Below are positions 1-19,190 of a stretch of 64,000 bases of DNA, piece by piece (the first letter of the stretch is position 1; each line of letters begins with the position of its first letter). The stretch lies in assembly GCA_964023205.1 (NCBI GenBank), contig OZ026842.1, forward strand, positions 32,810,992 to 32,874,991, read 5' to 3'. The position numbers and the translations under genes were made by a program. Source of the stretch: Lutraria lutraria (lineage: Eukaryota > Mollusca > Bivalvia > Venerida > Mactridae). The notes beneath the pieces were generated by a model. That model did not search any database. It was not told where the DNA came from and saw only the letters and a program-made list of their open reading frames with translations.

Positions 1-62
1 ACATAAACTGGTGTAATGTGACCAAATATTGGCAGAGCAGAACATTGATTCATTTGATTAAA
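1..62. repeat. Fragment of the 213-bp repeat in eIF4A intron 8
   Basis: The first bases of the window match the tail of the 213-bp unit (AACTGGTGTAATGTGACCAA ... GGCAGAGCAGAACATTGATT). They lie downstream of exon 8, so the family is present in two introns of the gene. Confidence 0.65.
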
Positions 63-116
63 AAATAACTTCCAAAACAAGCACCAGGATAAAAATGACA
101 ACGCCCATCTAAATTA

Positions 117-7584
<7,468 letters not shown>

Positions 7585-7640
7585 GTTCTTGCTAAAAGTA
7601 GCGCGAATAAAGGAAAGAGAAACCGACCGAATCACTAGAC
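7585..7640 (-). promoter_or_regulatory. eIF4A 5' UTR / probable transcription start region with pyrimidine tract
   Basis: Just upstream of the ATG on the coding strand is a pyrimidine-rich stretch containing TTTCTCTTTCCTTTATTC, followed by CGCGC and a short leader. Such tracts at a transcription start are the 5'TOP signature of translation-machinery mRNAs. Whether transcription really starts here cannot be seen; no TATA box is obvious. This is an inference from position and composition. Confidence 0.3.
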
Positions 7641-8035
7641 GGAAGTTGAGATAATGATAATCAATGAAACATCTTTTATACAAGCTGATTGCAAATATAT
7701 CAAGTCTATAATATTAACGATAAATATGGAGTATATGATGAAAAATAAAAACAAAAAAGATGCGTAACTATTAGAACTATTTTTTCAGCGTAGATTTATA
7801 TTTGCCACCTGTTTGACAGTCTGGGGAATGACGTCATGACCGGAAAAATGGGAGTGAACAATATTTTTACAGACAACTCTTACTTTCTTTAGATTTTGGT
7901 CCGGTATTTATTACTCCCCTTTAATCTAGCCTGTTTTCGCCATTCAAGTTCAGGTAGTCATTTTTTGCATATTTGTTTGTATCGTTTGATACATGCCCCT
8001 ACATAACTCGATTAACAATTTTACATCTTAAACTG
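7640..8035. other. Intergenic DNA upstream of eIF4A
   Basis: AT-rich sequence between the eIF4A start region and the first LINE remnant. I see no ORF of note, tRNA-like fold or repeat match within the window. Confidence 0.5.
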
Positions 8036-8037
8036 TC

Positions 8038-9437
8038 CACAGAACTGTAAGAAGTTAGCGTACATTTCACTAAACACAACATTCTATATGAGCTCTAACA
8101 TGGATTCCCTCGTAGAACTTAATTGTTGACGATCTATAGAGAAATTTCTCGACAGGTGAACAGACCGATATAATCCTACTAGATTTTAGTAAGGTCTTTG
8201 ATAAAGTTAATCACTTAAAACTATTATTCTAACTTCAAGACGGCACGGTTTCCCCAGTCACGGAAACTGTGTCTTGGATCCGCTCCTTTTTAATAGGTAG
8301 ATCCCATTAATCTGTAGTGGTCAACAGTTGTTTGTCTGATGAAGTCCCGGTCACTTCCGGAGTCCCCCAAGGCTCAGTCCTGGGACCCCTGCTTTTCCTA
8401 CTGTACATAAATGATCTCCATGAAACAGTCACATCCCAGGTACGACTTTTTGCAGATGACACAGCTGTATATACCTAGCAGTTATATTATACTACCCTTA
8501 CAGGTAGCTTAAGAAAATGATCTCCCTCACTTAGAAGCTTGGTAAAAAATGCGGGATATGGAATTTAACCGTAGTAAGCGCCAGGCCCTCCACATCTCAC
8601 GAAATAAGAATCCCATCCTACACCCGTACAAACTTCATGGTCAAACACTTACCCCAGTTAACGATGCAAAATACCTTGGTGTCAACATCAGTCAAGATCT
8701 CACTTGGAAAACACATATTGATCACGTAACAGCAAATGCAAACAGAACTCTGGGCTTCTTTAAACGCAACATTAAAACCAAACATGAAAACATCAAATAA
8801 CTAGCATACAAGACACTGATCAGACCACAATTAGAATATGCATCTTCTGTATGGTCCGTACACTCTCAGGCTAACATACACAAGCTGAAAATGGTCCAGC
8901 GACGTTCAATCAGATATGGGCTAAAAATTATTATTCTAGATACTCGAGTGTGACGGACCTACAGAACACCCTAGAATGGAACACTCTGGAGAGGAGACGA
9001 ATAGACTCTAAACTGATTATGTTTTATAAAATTTATCACCATCTTGTTGCTGTCTCTCTCCCTGTTTACGTAGAAGCCCCAACCAGGTTAACCAGACATT
9101 CCCACCCTTTCAGACTTCGCCAAGCTCTCTTCGTCACCCCAGACTCCTTTAAATTTCCCTTTTCCCACACACCACAGTTTTGTGGAACAGGTTACCTGAG
9201 CGTGTAGCTACCATGTCTTGAATCGTTCAGACAGGCAGTGACCCAGATAACCTACTAAGACCACAGCAGTTGTTTTTTAACTTCTTTTATCATTTTATAT
9301 TTTAATCACTTATTTCAATCTTTGACTAGAAGAGCTGTCTTCCATTTTTTTACTTTTTACTAATACCCGGCGTGCACCCTGGGTGCCCTTAATACTCGTG
9401 AGAGGTGTGTGGCAGTATTCGAAGATAGATAGAAAGA
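8038..9437 (+). mobile_element. Non-LTR retrotransposon (Jockey-like LINE) remnant 1: RT and C-terminal part
   Basis: Decayed reverse transcriptase with many stops and frameshifts. Recognisable in order are the HNILYEL/HGF segment (about 8075-8115), LLDFSKVFDKVNH (8176-8214), the [13 protein letters not shown] block (8359-8397) and the catalytic FADD box (8448-8459), which keeps both aspartates. Then come the DMEFNRSK and YLGVNISQDLTWKTHI blocks (8549-8800) and a C-terminal stretch with RRIDSKLIMFYKI (8950-9207). A 3' UTR-like tail ends in a short GATAGATA run near 9425-9435. The endonuclease half is missing, so the copy is 5' truncated, as LINEs usually are. It cannot make an active protein. 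Confidence 0.88.
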
Positions 9438-9765
9438 TCTCTCTCGTCCGATCAACCCCGGAGTACGGCTATGTCATATGGGACACATATTTTACCAAGG
9501 ACGCGAACGCCATCGAAAGAATCCAACGACAGGCGGCACGTTTCATCCAGAAGAACTACAGATCCAGAGATGAGGGCTGTGTCACCAAAAAGAGCTAGAC
9601 CTACCTTCACTACAGTAACGGCGAGAAGTCAAAGAACAAAATTATGCTACATCGTCAATAGACACCTGTGACTATTAAGACCTAAGCGTAAAGTTAAGTT
9701 ACGAAACTATTCAGACTGTGTTACTAAAAACCTTTTAGAAAACCAATTAACAAACAACTCTAAAT
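9438..9765 (+). mobile_element. LINE remnant 2: C-terminal RT fragment
   Basis: Abuts remnant 1. The stretch translates to PEYGYVIWDTYFTKD followed by RIQRQAARFIQKNYRSRD, the block after the RT fingers/palm in Jockey-type elements, where the usual form is LEYGCxVWDPY...ERVQRxAARF. The frame is lost after about 9600 and the remainder is only weakly alignable by eye. Continuing from the GATA-type tail of remnant 1, it looks like a separate element or a nested insertion boundary. Confidence 0.75.
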
Positions 9766-10429
9766 GCTTCAAAATAGAAAGTGCATATTATTCGTAATTA
9801 ACAGATACAGAAGCGTTGTGCTTGTGATATATATTCTCATGCGAAAATATGGCAAATAATTAATTGGACCAATTAATACACTCATGGATGCTATATTACA
9901 TGCTTTGAATAAAAAAAACAAAACTAGCTTACGCTCTACAGATGTGTATACATAAGGGAGAAAACTCGTACATTTCAAAAATAGCATATTCGATCGCGGG
10001 AATAGCTTGTGATTTATTTTTTAAGGGGTTTATTAGTATGAAATTATAAACTATCGTAGTTTTTTCAATTTCATATACTCTGGTACAATAGTACAGACAT
10101 GTAAATATATGGGTGACGACTCGTGCATATCAAAAATAGAAAACAGGCTAGCAAAAATAGCATATTCGTCCACAGAAATAGCTTGTAATTTTATTTTTAA
10201 GAGTTCTATTTATATTGATTGGTTAAATATCGTAGGTATTTGGTCGTAAATGAACATTGGGTTTACCTGTAGTTCAATGGTTAGGTTTGATCGACAACAA
10301 ACACGTGTTTGCCTGATTGGATTTCGCACGCGTGATGATTGGAAGTGCCATTTATACTGCGTGTTGTTGATTAGATTATCACGCAAATCAACTTAAATGT
10401 ACATAACATCTTCATTTACATCCAGAACA

Positions 10430-10535
10430 TGTAGATTATGCCTTATGAATGTTGTTGAATCGGAATACCACTTTTTATTATGTTGCCCACTATCACTATA
10501 TAGTAATTTAATATTAGAAAAAAATGTTTAGGACA
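10430..10535 (+). pseudogene. LINE C-terminal zinc-knuckle-like remnant
   Basis: Reads CRLCLMNVVESEYHFLLCCP in one frame. This matches the CxxC...EDEYHFLxxCPxY block that I know from the extreme C-terminus of non-LTR retrotransposon proteins in molluscs. A stop follows within 20 codons. It lies upstream of the piece at 10980-11370, although in an intact protein it should be downstream. Confidence 0.6.
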
Positions 10536-10977
10536 TTTTTCCTGGCTTAATATTAATAAATTTTCCACATTATTGTCATAAAAAACAACGTCATTAAATG
10601 AGCAAAAATATTGACCGTGCTATGAATCAAAGAAAAGATACCCTAGAAATTTATTCTGTTAAAATCTTATTCAAATGAGCACTGTTTTTTCTGTATACAA
10701 TAAATTTGTAGAGTATTTCTATTTATTGTTTAATTATACTTATACTGCAGCTCAAAATACATTATCTTGCCAAGCACAAAAAGCCTTGTTTACATTGAAT
10801 AAATATTTGTATAAATTTACCTTTATATCTCCAAAACATAAACTATAATTATTTGATAAATTTATATCTCCAATTTCAAATTATATTGTGAGGTTTGATT
10901 TATCTATAGAATAGTTCAATTGATTTTTTGTAAAAATCATTTGGGTGTAATTAAAATCTACACATAATGATTTTATT

Positions 10978-11372
10978 TATGGTGAGCTAGGACGAGTATC
11001 TTTTAAAACTATTCACATGCGAAGAATAATTAAGTATTGGTCAAGAACACTCAGAATGGGAGAAAATAAATATGTTTATATTGAGTATAGTTTACTAAAA
11101 TCAGACAAAGACAAATATTCTAATAATTATAATTGGTGTGCAAAGGTTAAAAGTTTATTATGTACACTTGGAATAGTAGATGCTTGAATTTTTCAGGGCG
11201 TAGGTAATGACAATGTTTTTCTTTCCATTTATTGTTAAACAGAGATCGAATGATCAGACTGGAATTCAAGATTGTATATGCACTTCAGATAGAGATATAT
11301 TTTATGAAGATATTTGTTATTTTAGATTTCAACCTTACTTGGAATGTTTTACAGTTTTATACCAACAAATCT
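10978..11372 (+). pseudogene. LINE post-RT region remnant
   Basis: One open frame reads GELGRVSFKTIHMRRIIKYW, then NWCAKVKSLLCTLGIVDA and a stop. A shifted frame continues QGVGNDNVFL and then KQRSNDQ...LEPYLE-like residues (here FQPYLECF). The GELGR / IIKYW / QGVGN / KQR order is typical of the region after the RT in a family of bivalve LINEs. Two stops and a frameshift show that it is dead. Confidence 0.6.
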
Positions 11373-11479
11373 CTTAAAAATAAAACCACAAGCTATTTCC
11401 GTGAACGAATATGCTATTTTTGCTAGATTTCTATTTTTGAAATGTACGAGTTTTCTCCCTTATGTATATATATATATGT

Positions 11480-12640
11480 AGTGCGTGTTTTTTCATTCAA
11501 AGCATATATATACAGACAGGACAGTGCTAACTCTGGTTTGAATGTGTCGGTATAAACTCATTACATGCGATTGATATAATCGCACTAGATTGCCATACAT
11601 CTCTTTTCTATAGTCAAATGACCATTTCTATTCATTTCCTCGCGAGTGGTTTCCGTCATGATTAGCGTGTCATATGACATGTTTTTTGCTTGTGTATATA
11701 ATTATAAGATATCATTACATACGACACTTAATGCCTGCGGATATCACGGATATGACTAGGTTTACGTGATAAAGTTAGTGTAAACATATTTATTCCTAAT
11801 TATACAGTGTAAATAAATATACTATTACATCAATTTTTGGAAAGTATTAGAATGAAAGATCATATTAAATTCCTAAATTCTTCTCCTTGGATAGACTTCA
11901 AGTTCAATTTCAAGAAATATTCAACAATTTAAGTATTGTAATGTGTAAAAAATATTTGGGTTTAAATCATACAGACATAAGGAAATAGAAATTGAGATAA
12001 AAAAATGCAAAAATGAATTAGAAAACGAAATGAAAAAACTTAAACAGTAAAACAACGGAAAAGTGATTACTGTATAAATCAAGAGAGAGAGAGAAGGATA
12101 GGTGTATAGAAGTGAAGAAGAAGGAGACTTTTCAAGCCTTATGCATGGTAATTTTCACGTAAATCTATTGCTGTCAAGTATATAGACTTGAACCTGATTA
12201 AAGATGAAGCGATAAAGTTGACGAACATATAAGAATAATGGAATTTGGATAAAATAACTTGTGCAATGACTTATTTGTTTTGTTTGTACGAGAGATTATG
12301 TATGCAATTCTGGAAGATCCCTGAGAATTATTGGTAAGTACGTTACACTATGTCTAAAAAGCCAGAAAAACAGTCGTGTTTACGGGTTTCCCATCCACTC
12401 TAGACTTTCTAACAGAAAAATCCAAATGTACGAAAAGATTTGGGAACAAATCGTTTCTCCAAAGAACGATTGAAAACCAATAGTAAAGAAACCCGTCAAT
12501 TGCGACATAGCTATCTACTTGTAAACACAATGGTAGTGCACTACGTTGTAGTTGGTCAGTTGATCTCTTCTTTTAGTTAAAATAGCCATTCGTTGGTGCG
12601 CTGTATATTTATATTACATTTATGTATTTTTCTTTACTTT
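11480..12640. other. Intergenic stretch, no feature supported
   Basis: AT-rich. It contains a short AG-rich run near 12080-12130. I see no coding frame with recognisable motifs and no repeat match elsewhere in the window. Confidence 0.5.
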
Positions 12641-15012
12641 TACGAGTTCTTATAATAAAAACACATTTCACTTAGAGAATATCATCAGCTCATGCTAAGA
12701 GAAAATAAATATTCCCCATTTAATGTCGAACAGTCATGGGAAGATTTTTTTGCAACACTAAATAATCTAGCAGATACATTCATCCCACAAAAAGGTCATC
12801 CAATAGAAACCACCTCCCCTGGATCTCCCTTGGGTCTACCAAGGCATTAAAAGGCTCATCAGAAGATGTGAAAGGGCCTTCAGTACCGCTAGAAAATCAA
12901 ACAAGACTTAAAATTCTGACCGTAAGAAAAATGTCAAAGAGGCTTGCAACGAATACCTAGAAGAAATTCAGATGTCCCAAATAATAGCAGGGCAAATAAT
13001 AAAAGGTTGTATTCACTCTTAATTAATAAAGCATCCAAATGCAGAATCTATCCCACCCTCCATCCCTCCCTTAAAAGCCCAAAATAGGTTCCAACATGAT
13101 GACAAGGAAAAAGCTAGAGCCCTAAAACAACAGTTGCATTCGGTCTTTAGCCTAAAATCCCCTGTTAGGCTTTTCCCTCTGTAAAATGAAACTCCAAGAT
13201 GTCCAGGACGAAACTGATGCGCCACACCCAGACCAAGGCGAAAACACCACCCATTATATGCCAAACATCCAAGTCAGCTCATTAAGTATTGAGAAACTTC
13301 TCAGCAAGACAAAAGTTCTCTGTTAAGATCAAGCCCATTATCCTTAAGAGCCTGACAAAGGAGCTATTACCCATCCAAGAGGTTATCTTCCAACCATCTC
13401 TTGATTCAGGTTTGCTGCTTTCCGAGTGGAAGTCAGCATATATCACGCCAGTATTCAAAAGGGGTGGCAGATCAAACCCAGAAAATTGTGTCCTGGGTAA
13501 AGCACTTGAACACATAGTCTTCTCATCTATAGTGAAATACTTCACAAGCCATAACATCTTGTACCACTTACAACATGGGTTTCGAGAGAAAATGTCATGT
13601 GTATCCCAACTCATCATGCTTGTAAACGACTTAGTAACATCCATCTGTAATAAAAAGCAAGTAGATCTCATCCTATTAGATTTTAGTAAGGCTTTCGACA
13701 AGGTCAGCTATGAGAAAGACTTAAAGTTACTAAAATTGCACTCATATGGAGTCAGAGGTCAAACTTTAAAATGGGTAAAAAGCTTTCTAGATACTAGTAA
13801 TAGACTCCAATCCGTTGTTCTATATGACACTAGCTCTGACGCCATTACTGTCCCGCCCGGGGTTCCCCAGGGATCCGTGTCTCTTCTTATCCCCATCAAA
13901 ACATCAATTCCAAGGTCCGCCTATTTGTAGACGACACAGCAATATACTTGTCCCTAACGTCTACAAATGAATCGGTCACACTCTATTAAAATGATTTTAA
14001 GATACTAGAAAAATGGGAATGGGAGTGGGATATGGAATTTAACCCCTCCAAATGCCTGGTTGTCCACGTCACCAAAAGGAAACATCATTATCCTACACAA
14101 TATTACTTACATGGAGTTTTACTCCAGTCTGTGACCTCGGCCAGATACTTAGGCGTGGACATCTCAAATAACCTATCATGGGAGGAATATATAAACAGGT
14201 CAACTTAAAAGGCAAATCAGACGTTAGATTTCTTGCGAAGAAACATCAAGGTCAAATCCGAAGCTCTTAAAGCCAGTGCTTATCAAGATACCAGACATTA
14301 GTCATACCCCAGCTGGAGTATGGGTCCGAGGTATGGTCTCCTCACTCAAGCCGATATTGATCAAATCGAAGCTGTACGAAGAGTGACAGCTCGATGGATC
14401 AAGAACGATTATAAACAAACATCAGGTGTAATAGAGATACTCATATTTCTGCATATGAGGCGCTAAGACCTCAGACGCATTGGCAATGGGCTGTTCTATG
14501 TCCCTCCTTTATAAAATTACTAACCACTTAGTGGAAGTTCCCATAACAGGTCACATTATCCCCGTTCCCCGTACCTCCCGACACCCACATCCCCATTCCT
14601 TTAGGTTAATCACAGCCATCACAGATTACTACAAAGCTTCCTTTCACCTAGGACAGTATTCCACTGGAACAACCTACAGCCACACATCTCTTAGAACAGT
14701 TCAATGCTGCAGTAAACATTATTAAACATGTTTCACCCTAGTCTGTATCTGTTTTTACTTTTAACAACTTACATATCTACATTCTTATTCTTATTTTATT
14801 TAAGCTTTTACTTTCTTTTAACACTGTTTGTCACAGCTTGACGCGCCCCTCGAGGGGTTTGGCATTAATTAAAGGAAGTTACAATAGATAGAGGAGCGGC
14901 AGGTGCGCGATGACGTAGTGTTCTACCATTGAATTGAGTACTATATACCCATTGAAATTGCATGTATTGAGAGAAATAAATGTATGTTATGTTATGTTAT
15001 GGATGATATGTT
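12640..15012 (+). mobile_element. LINE remnant 3: RT, C-terminus, 3' UTR and TTATG-type tail
   Basis: The longest retrotransposon remnant. The linker before the RT is broken (12760-13290). A 213-codon frame at 13289-13930 holds KSAYITPVFKRGG, LQHGFREKMSC, LILLDFSKAFDKVS (13672-13707 region) and GVPQGS (about 13858). A frameshift then leads to FVDD (13924-13935), DMEFNPSKCLVVHV, SARYLGVDISNNLSW and a decayed C-terminus to about 14725. The 3' end is a run of TATGT/TTATG units near 14975-15010, the kind of microsatellite tail at which some non-LTR elements end. It belongs to the same superfamily as remnant 1 but is a different copy or subfamily. Confidence 0.88.
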
Positions 15013-16240
15013 ATTGACATGATGCGTCAAACCTGCATAATTACTTGGTCAATGATTGCATTCATGTTTAGCTTCGGTGAGGTTCGATTACTTTCGTAAG
15101 TTATACGATAATTTTTGTTTTACCGTTATATCAACACATTGGTTAGAACATTCCATAATGGTAAAATAAACGAAAACTATCGACTGTTTTACGAAGCTAA
15201 AATAATCGCATTCAACAACCGTGTAATTATTCAGCTTTGACAGGTTAATAAAATCGCACTATAACAATGCATGGACATATCGTGAATTGTAGTAAATGAA
15301 AAAACATCTGATTTTCATATCAGTACATAATTAAAGACTGCGTTAATTCAATTTAATTTATTATTATTCTAAAGATTCAGATTAAAGACACCAGGGCCGT
15401 AGGAAACAGAGTGGGGTGTGGCTACCCACCCACTTCGGATATGTGGTGATACGAGTAAAAAAGAGACTATGTATAATTTATCCCCCCCCCCCCCCCAATC
15501 CTTTGTGAGACAAAACTTAGAGTTAGTTCCCAATTATTTCCATTGGATATAACGATAATTTGAAAGGACAATAACTCAATAACTAATTATCCGCCCGTAG
15601 TCGCACAACATGTAAAATCAGCGTTGCTCCTTCCGGGCTTAAACATGACGCGAGAAAGAATGTTTACATGACATTTAATATAAGTTTAAATGACAGCAAA
15701 ACTTTCGGCGCCTCAGAAATTCGCAAAGTGAGTTGATATTTTTTGTTACACTTGATTTGTATACTTTATATGATAGAGTGCATATATAATTTATGTCAAA
15801 TGCATCGTGTTTTGTTCCAATTTATTTAATGGTTACAAGCTTATGTTTGAATTAAATACACGAACAACATGGCAGTAGTCGTTTAAGAAATTAAAACGCT
15901 TATCGATTCAAATTTTAAGCACGGTTTAAATTTAGTTTTTATTTGATTCAACAATATTTATTTACGACAGACTATTTTTAAAACTAGACACGTGTGTGAT
16001 GAAAATGCAAAAATGTAATTACATTGTAATAAGTGATTTACCAATAAACAAGTCGCTGATTATTACACAAGACTGGTACAAGTAATATGCATATGTATAA
16101 ATTTTGTGTTGTGGTGTAAATATTCTCCCATTATTTCCTATTATTTTACCAATATAAGCTATACCTAACCATGGATTTAAACTAAATGGATATTTAAGAT
16201 GAGCTTCACGAATCAACAGTAAGTATTTTGGTTGAAACTT
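15013..16240. other. Intergenic stretch with C-homopolymer
   Basis: Holds a run of about 15 C at 15482-15496 and, just before it, a GGGCCGTAGGAAA phrase near 15390. That phrase is also found at the ends of the small palindromic element at 50553-50688. Otherwise nothing recognisable. Confidence 0.5.
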
Positions 16241-16242
16241 CA

Positions 16243-16480
16243 TGAAGGACTTCCGTGTTCGAGTGGTAATAGACTCTGACTAGTTAGTAATTTGTAACTA
16301 GCCCCTTGCCGCGATGAGTTCGAATCCCACTGGGGCCAAATTTCACATGTTAGGAAGATGTTCGTCTCGCAAACCGAAGGTCAGTACTTGGTTCTACGCA
16401 TGTGCAAGCTTGTGGTCTTCCTCTGTCAATAAAGTTTATAAGTCATTGCCAGCTTTCAGAGCTTATCAGTTGGCTTATCG
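16243..16480 (+). mobile_element. tRNA-derived SINE (family 2)
   Basis: The head resembles a tRNA with internal promoter boxes: GTGTTCGAGTGGTAATAGAC (A-box-like) and GAGTTCGAATCCCACTGGGG (B-box GTTCGAATCCC at about 16318-16330). A non-tRNA body follows. The arms do not pair into a functional tRNA, so a SINE is the better call. Confidence 0.6.
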
Positions 16481-16605
16481 GGAAAGTTGTCCCCCTTGAA
16501 AATCGACTTTTTTGCGATATCGATGACATGGCGGTGACAGGTGCTCTATATAGAGTTATAGAGGAAGTATTTATTTAACTTGTAATAACTTTATTAATAA
16601 TAAAG

Positions 16606-17700
16606 GCACAACATTTTCACTGTTATGTGCACAATTTTGCATCTTTCTTCTTTATGATGATATAAATTTTAATTATGTTATATATTATCTTCTTGCTTCC
16701 CTGATCGTTACAAAATTGTCCCTGTCGGTCTAGATTTTTTATATGAACAAAGAAGGAAATTTCTAAAATTAAGCGAACGTGGGAATTTCAAACACCTAGA
16801 AAGACATTTTGTAGTATAAGCACAACATTTTCCCTGTTATGTGCACAATTTTACATCTTTCTTCTTTATAATGATATGAATTTCAATTATGTTGTATTTT
16901 ATCTTCTTGCTTCCCTGATCGTTACAAAATTATCCCTGTCGGTCAAAATTTATAAAAACATTGTGTATTAACATACAAGAAAATTCCTAAAACTATGCAA
17001 GATGGCGGAATTCAAGCACCGAGAAAGTCATTTTGCAATATAAGTACAATATTTTCCCAGCTATGTGCACAATTTTGCATCTTTCTTCTTTATAATGATA
17101 TAAATTTCAATTATGTTGTATTTTATCTTCTTGATTCCCTGATCGTTACAAAATTACCCTTGTCGGTCTAGATTTTTAAAAACATACAAGGAAATTCCTA
17201 AAACTGGGCAAGATGGCGGAATTCAAGCACCGAGAAAGTCATTTTGCAATATAAGTACAATATTTTCCGAGTTATGTGCACAATTTTGCATCTTTCTTCT
17301 TTATAGTGATATAAATTTCAATTATGTTGTATTCTATCTTATTACTTCCTTGATCGTTACAAATTTAAGTTATCCTTGCCGGTCCAGATTATAAATACAT
17401 TGTGAATTAACATACAAAGAAATTTCTATAACTAGACATAATAGCGGATATTCAAACACCACGAAAGCTATATTGTAATTTTAGCATCACATTTTCCCAG
17501 TTACGTGCACAAGCTAGATTCTTTGCTGATTCATATTGAATATTAATGCATTAATATTTCTAACATTTTCTTGCTTCCATGTGCGATCTGAATTGACCAG
17601 TTTTGGAAACGTGTTGTTTCTCATAATAAGCTACCTACATGATAATTATAGTTATTTGTATATTCCCGTAACCAGGTAGCATGGCTTTAGAGATAAAATC
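16606..17700. repeat. ~215-bp tandem repeat array
   Basis: Five head-to-tail units begin near 16606, 16820, 17044, 17255 and 17484 (spacing 211-229 bp). They share TATGTGCACAATTTTGCATC, CTTGCTTCCCTGATCGTTAC and a GGCGGAATTCAAGCACCGAG block. The last unit is the most diverged. There is no coding potential. The sequence is unrelated by eye to the 213-bp array in eIF4A despite the similar period. Confidence 0.85.
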
Positions 17701-18382
17701 AGTATGCGGATATATACAGTATAAGTATAGCTTAGATGTTAGTGTCAGATTGTGAATCAACATTTTTACTGTTTAATATAATGAAACTACTAATTCAAGC
17801 ATAATTTATCATTTTTTCAATTTATAACTAAAGATCATTAATCTTGATTAAGATGTATTTTGTTCATTTTGTGATCTTTAAAAACATAATTCCTGGGACC
17901 AATATACGCATATAGATAATTTTAACAAAACAAAGTGCGAAAAGATAAGCATCAGAATTAGTATAGAAACATAATGAATGGCTTTAAATTAGCTGTTGAG
18001 CACAACCCTGTCATAAAAATATAAAATAATTGAATTTGTTTCCATATAGTAAGACGGATCAACATTTATAGATGAATGCAGATTTACATCGCCAATTAAC
18101 GTGATTATCAATATACATGTGTATAATGGTCTCAGTTAATACTGACCGTAAGTGCAATATATATAATTAGCTCACTGAACCATGACCTGTATTGGATTTT
18201 ATTACTACATGCTATTTAAATTGGTAAAAAATGATGCGAATTATGCCAGGCACATGTATTATATGTAGACATGTCATATTTTACATAATTAACATCGAAC
18301 TTATTTTAAGCCTAAAAATGATTGTTAGACTTAGTGGTTTGATTAGAGACTTTTTTACAGTTTATTTATCTAAAAGGGATGT

Positions 18383-18440
18383 TATATATATCCAAGGACT
18401 TATATAATACATGTATGTATATAAGTCCTTGATATATCTG
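18383..18440. repeat. Inverted repeat / hairpin
   Basis: ATATATCCAAGGACTTATAT and its near-perfect inverse, TATATAAGTCCTTGATATAT, are separated by about 12 bases. This would form a stem of about 20 bp. Confidence 0.6.
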
Positions 18441-18726
18441 AATTTATACTCGATAAAATATAAACTAGTTATTTAACACAAGCGAATTCAGCCCCCCCCC
18501 CACCTCCTAAAGAAATGAAAATTCATTCAATGAAATAGCATACTTTCCAAAATATTATGCCCCTGAAATCCTGGATCTGACGCTGTTTAAAGTAACATTT
18601 GTCAATAAAAATCAGAATAAATGAAACAGAATGGATTTTACAATCTATTTATCTACATATTAACAAAATTAGAATTAACTAAATTTTCACCTTGTCAAAG
18701 AAAACTTGTTATTAGCAGAATAAATA

Positions 18727-18770
18727 TAATCAGGTAGTTGTATTAACTCTAAATACAACTACCTGATATA
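18727..18770. repeat. Perfect short hairpin
   Basis: ATCAGGTAGTTGTA is followed, after an 11-base AT-rich loop, by its exact inverse TACAACTACCTGAT. There is no T-run or neighbouring gene to suggest a role. Confidence 0.6.
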
Positions 18771-19084
18771 ATAAAGCGTACATCAATGGTTATTTTATTA
18801 TAAAACATGTTAAGCTTGGCTGTAGTTACCCAACAACTAACAAATAACGTTAAATTATACAAGTATAAGTCAAGTTCTTCATGATATCACTTTCTGTCAT
18901 TGTTTTACTGTATTTGATGAACCACTGATAAGATCATGCCTGCGGGTGCAATGCGCGTCTTGCTTAATGAACCGTGATTCTACTGATTTCAGTGCTATCT
19001 AGGGTCTTAAATGGTTTATCTAGGGTCCTTATCTAAGGGACATAATCGAAATTTGATCACAAGCTTCCCTTCGACCGAAAATCA

Positions 19085-19190
19085 AGGGAGGCTACTTTGT
19101 AAATTAGGCCTTGAAAGCTGGCAATGCGCCAATTCGGACTACAAACCGGGGTTTGAATCTCGGCTTCGCCTTCCGATAATTCAGATAGAG
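19085..19190 (+). mobile_element. Possible SINE head fragment
   Basis: Contains a B-box-like GGGGTTTGAATCTCGGCTTC preceded by a weak A-box-like region. It is too degenerate for a confident call. Confidence 0.3.

Larger units (their letters stand above)
9935..11480. mobile_element. Composite element with inverted ends and LINE tail pieces
   Basis: A sequence around AAAATAGCATATTCG with CTCGTACATTTCAAAAATAG occurs at 9945-10010 and, diverged, at 10115-10210. Its inverted counterpart lies at 11365-11475. Between these ends are two LINE-derived coding remnants (see separate entries) in permuted order. Whether this is one transposon that captured LINE sequence or a stack of insertions cannot be decided from one copy. 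Confidence 0.5.
17700..19000. other. AT-rich intergenic stretch with two hairpins
   Basis: No coding frame is supported. The notable items are two strong inverted repeats, listed separately, and a C-rich tract near 18494-18505. Confidence 0.5.

Noticed and set aside
13282..13701. 139-codon ORF on the minus strand
   Set aside because: It is antisense to the LINE reverse transcriptase frame, which has recognisable RT motifs; the minus frame has none.
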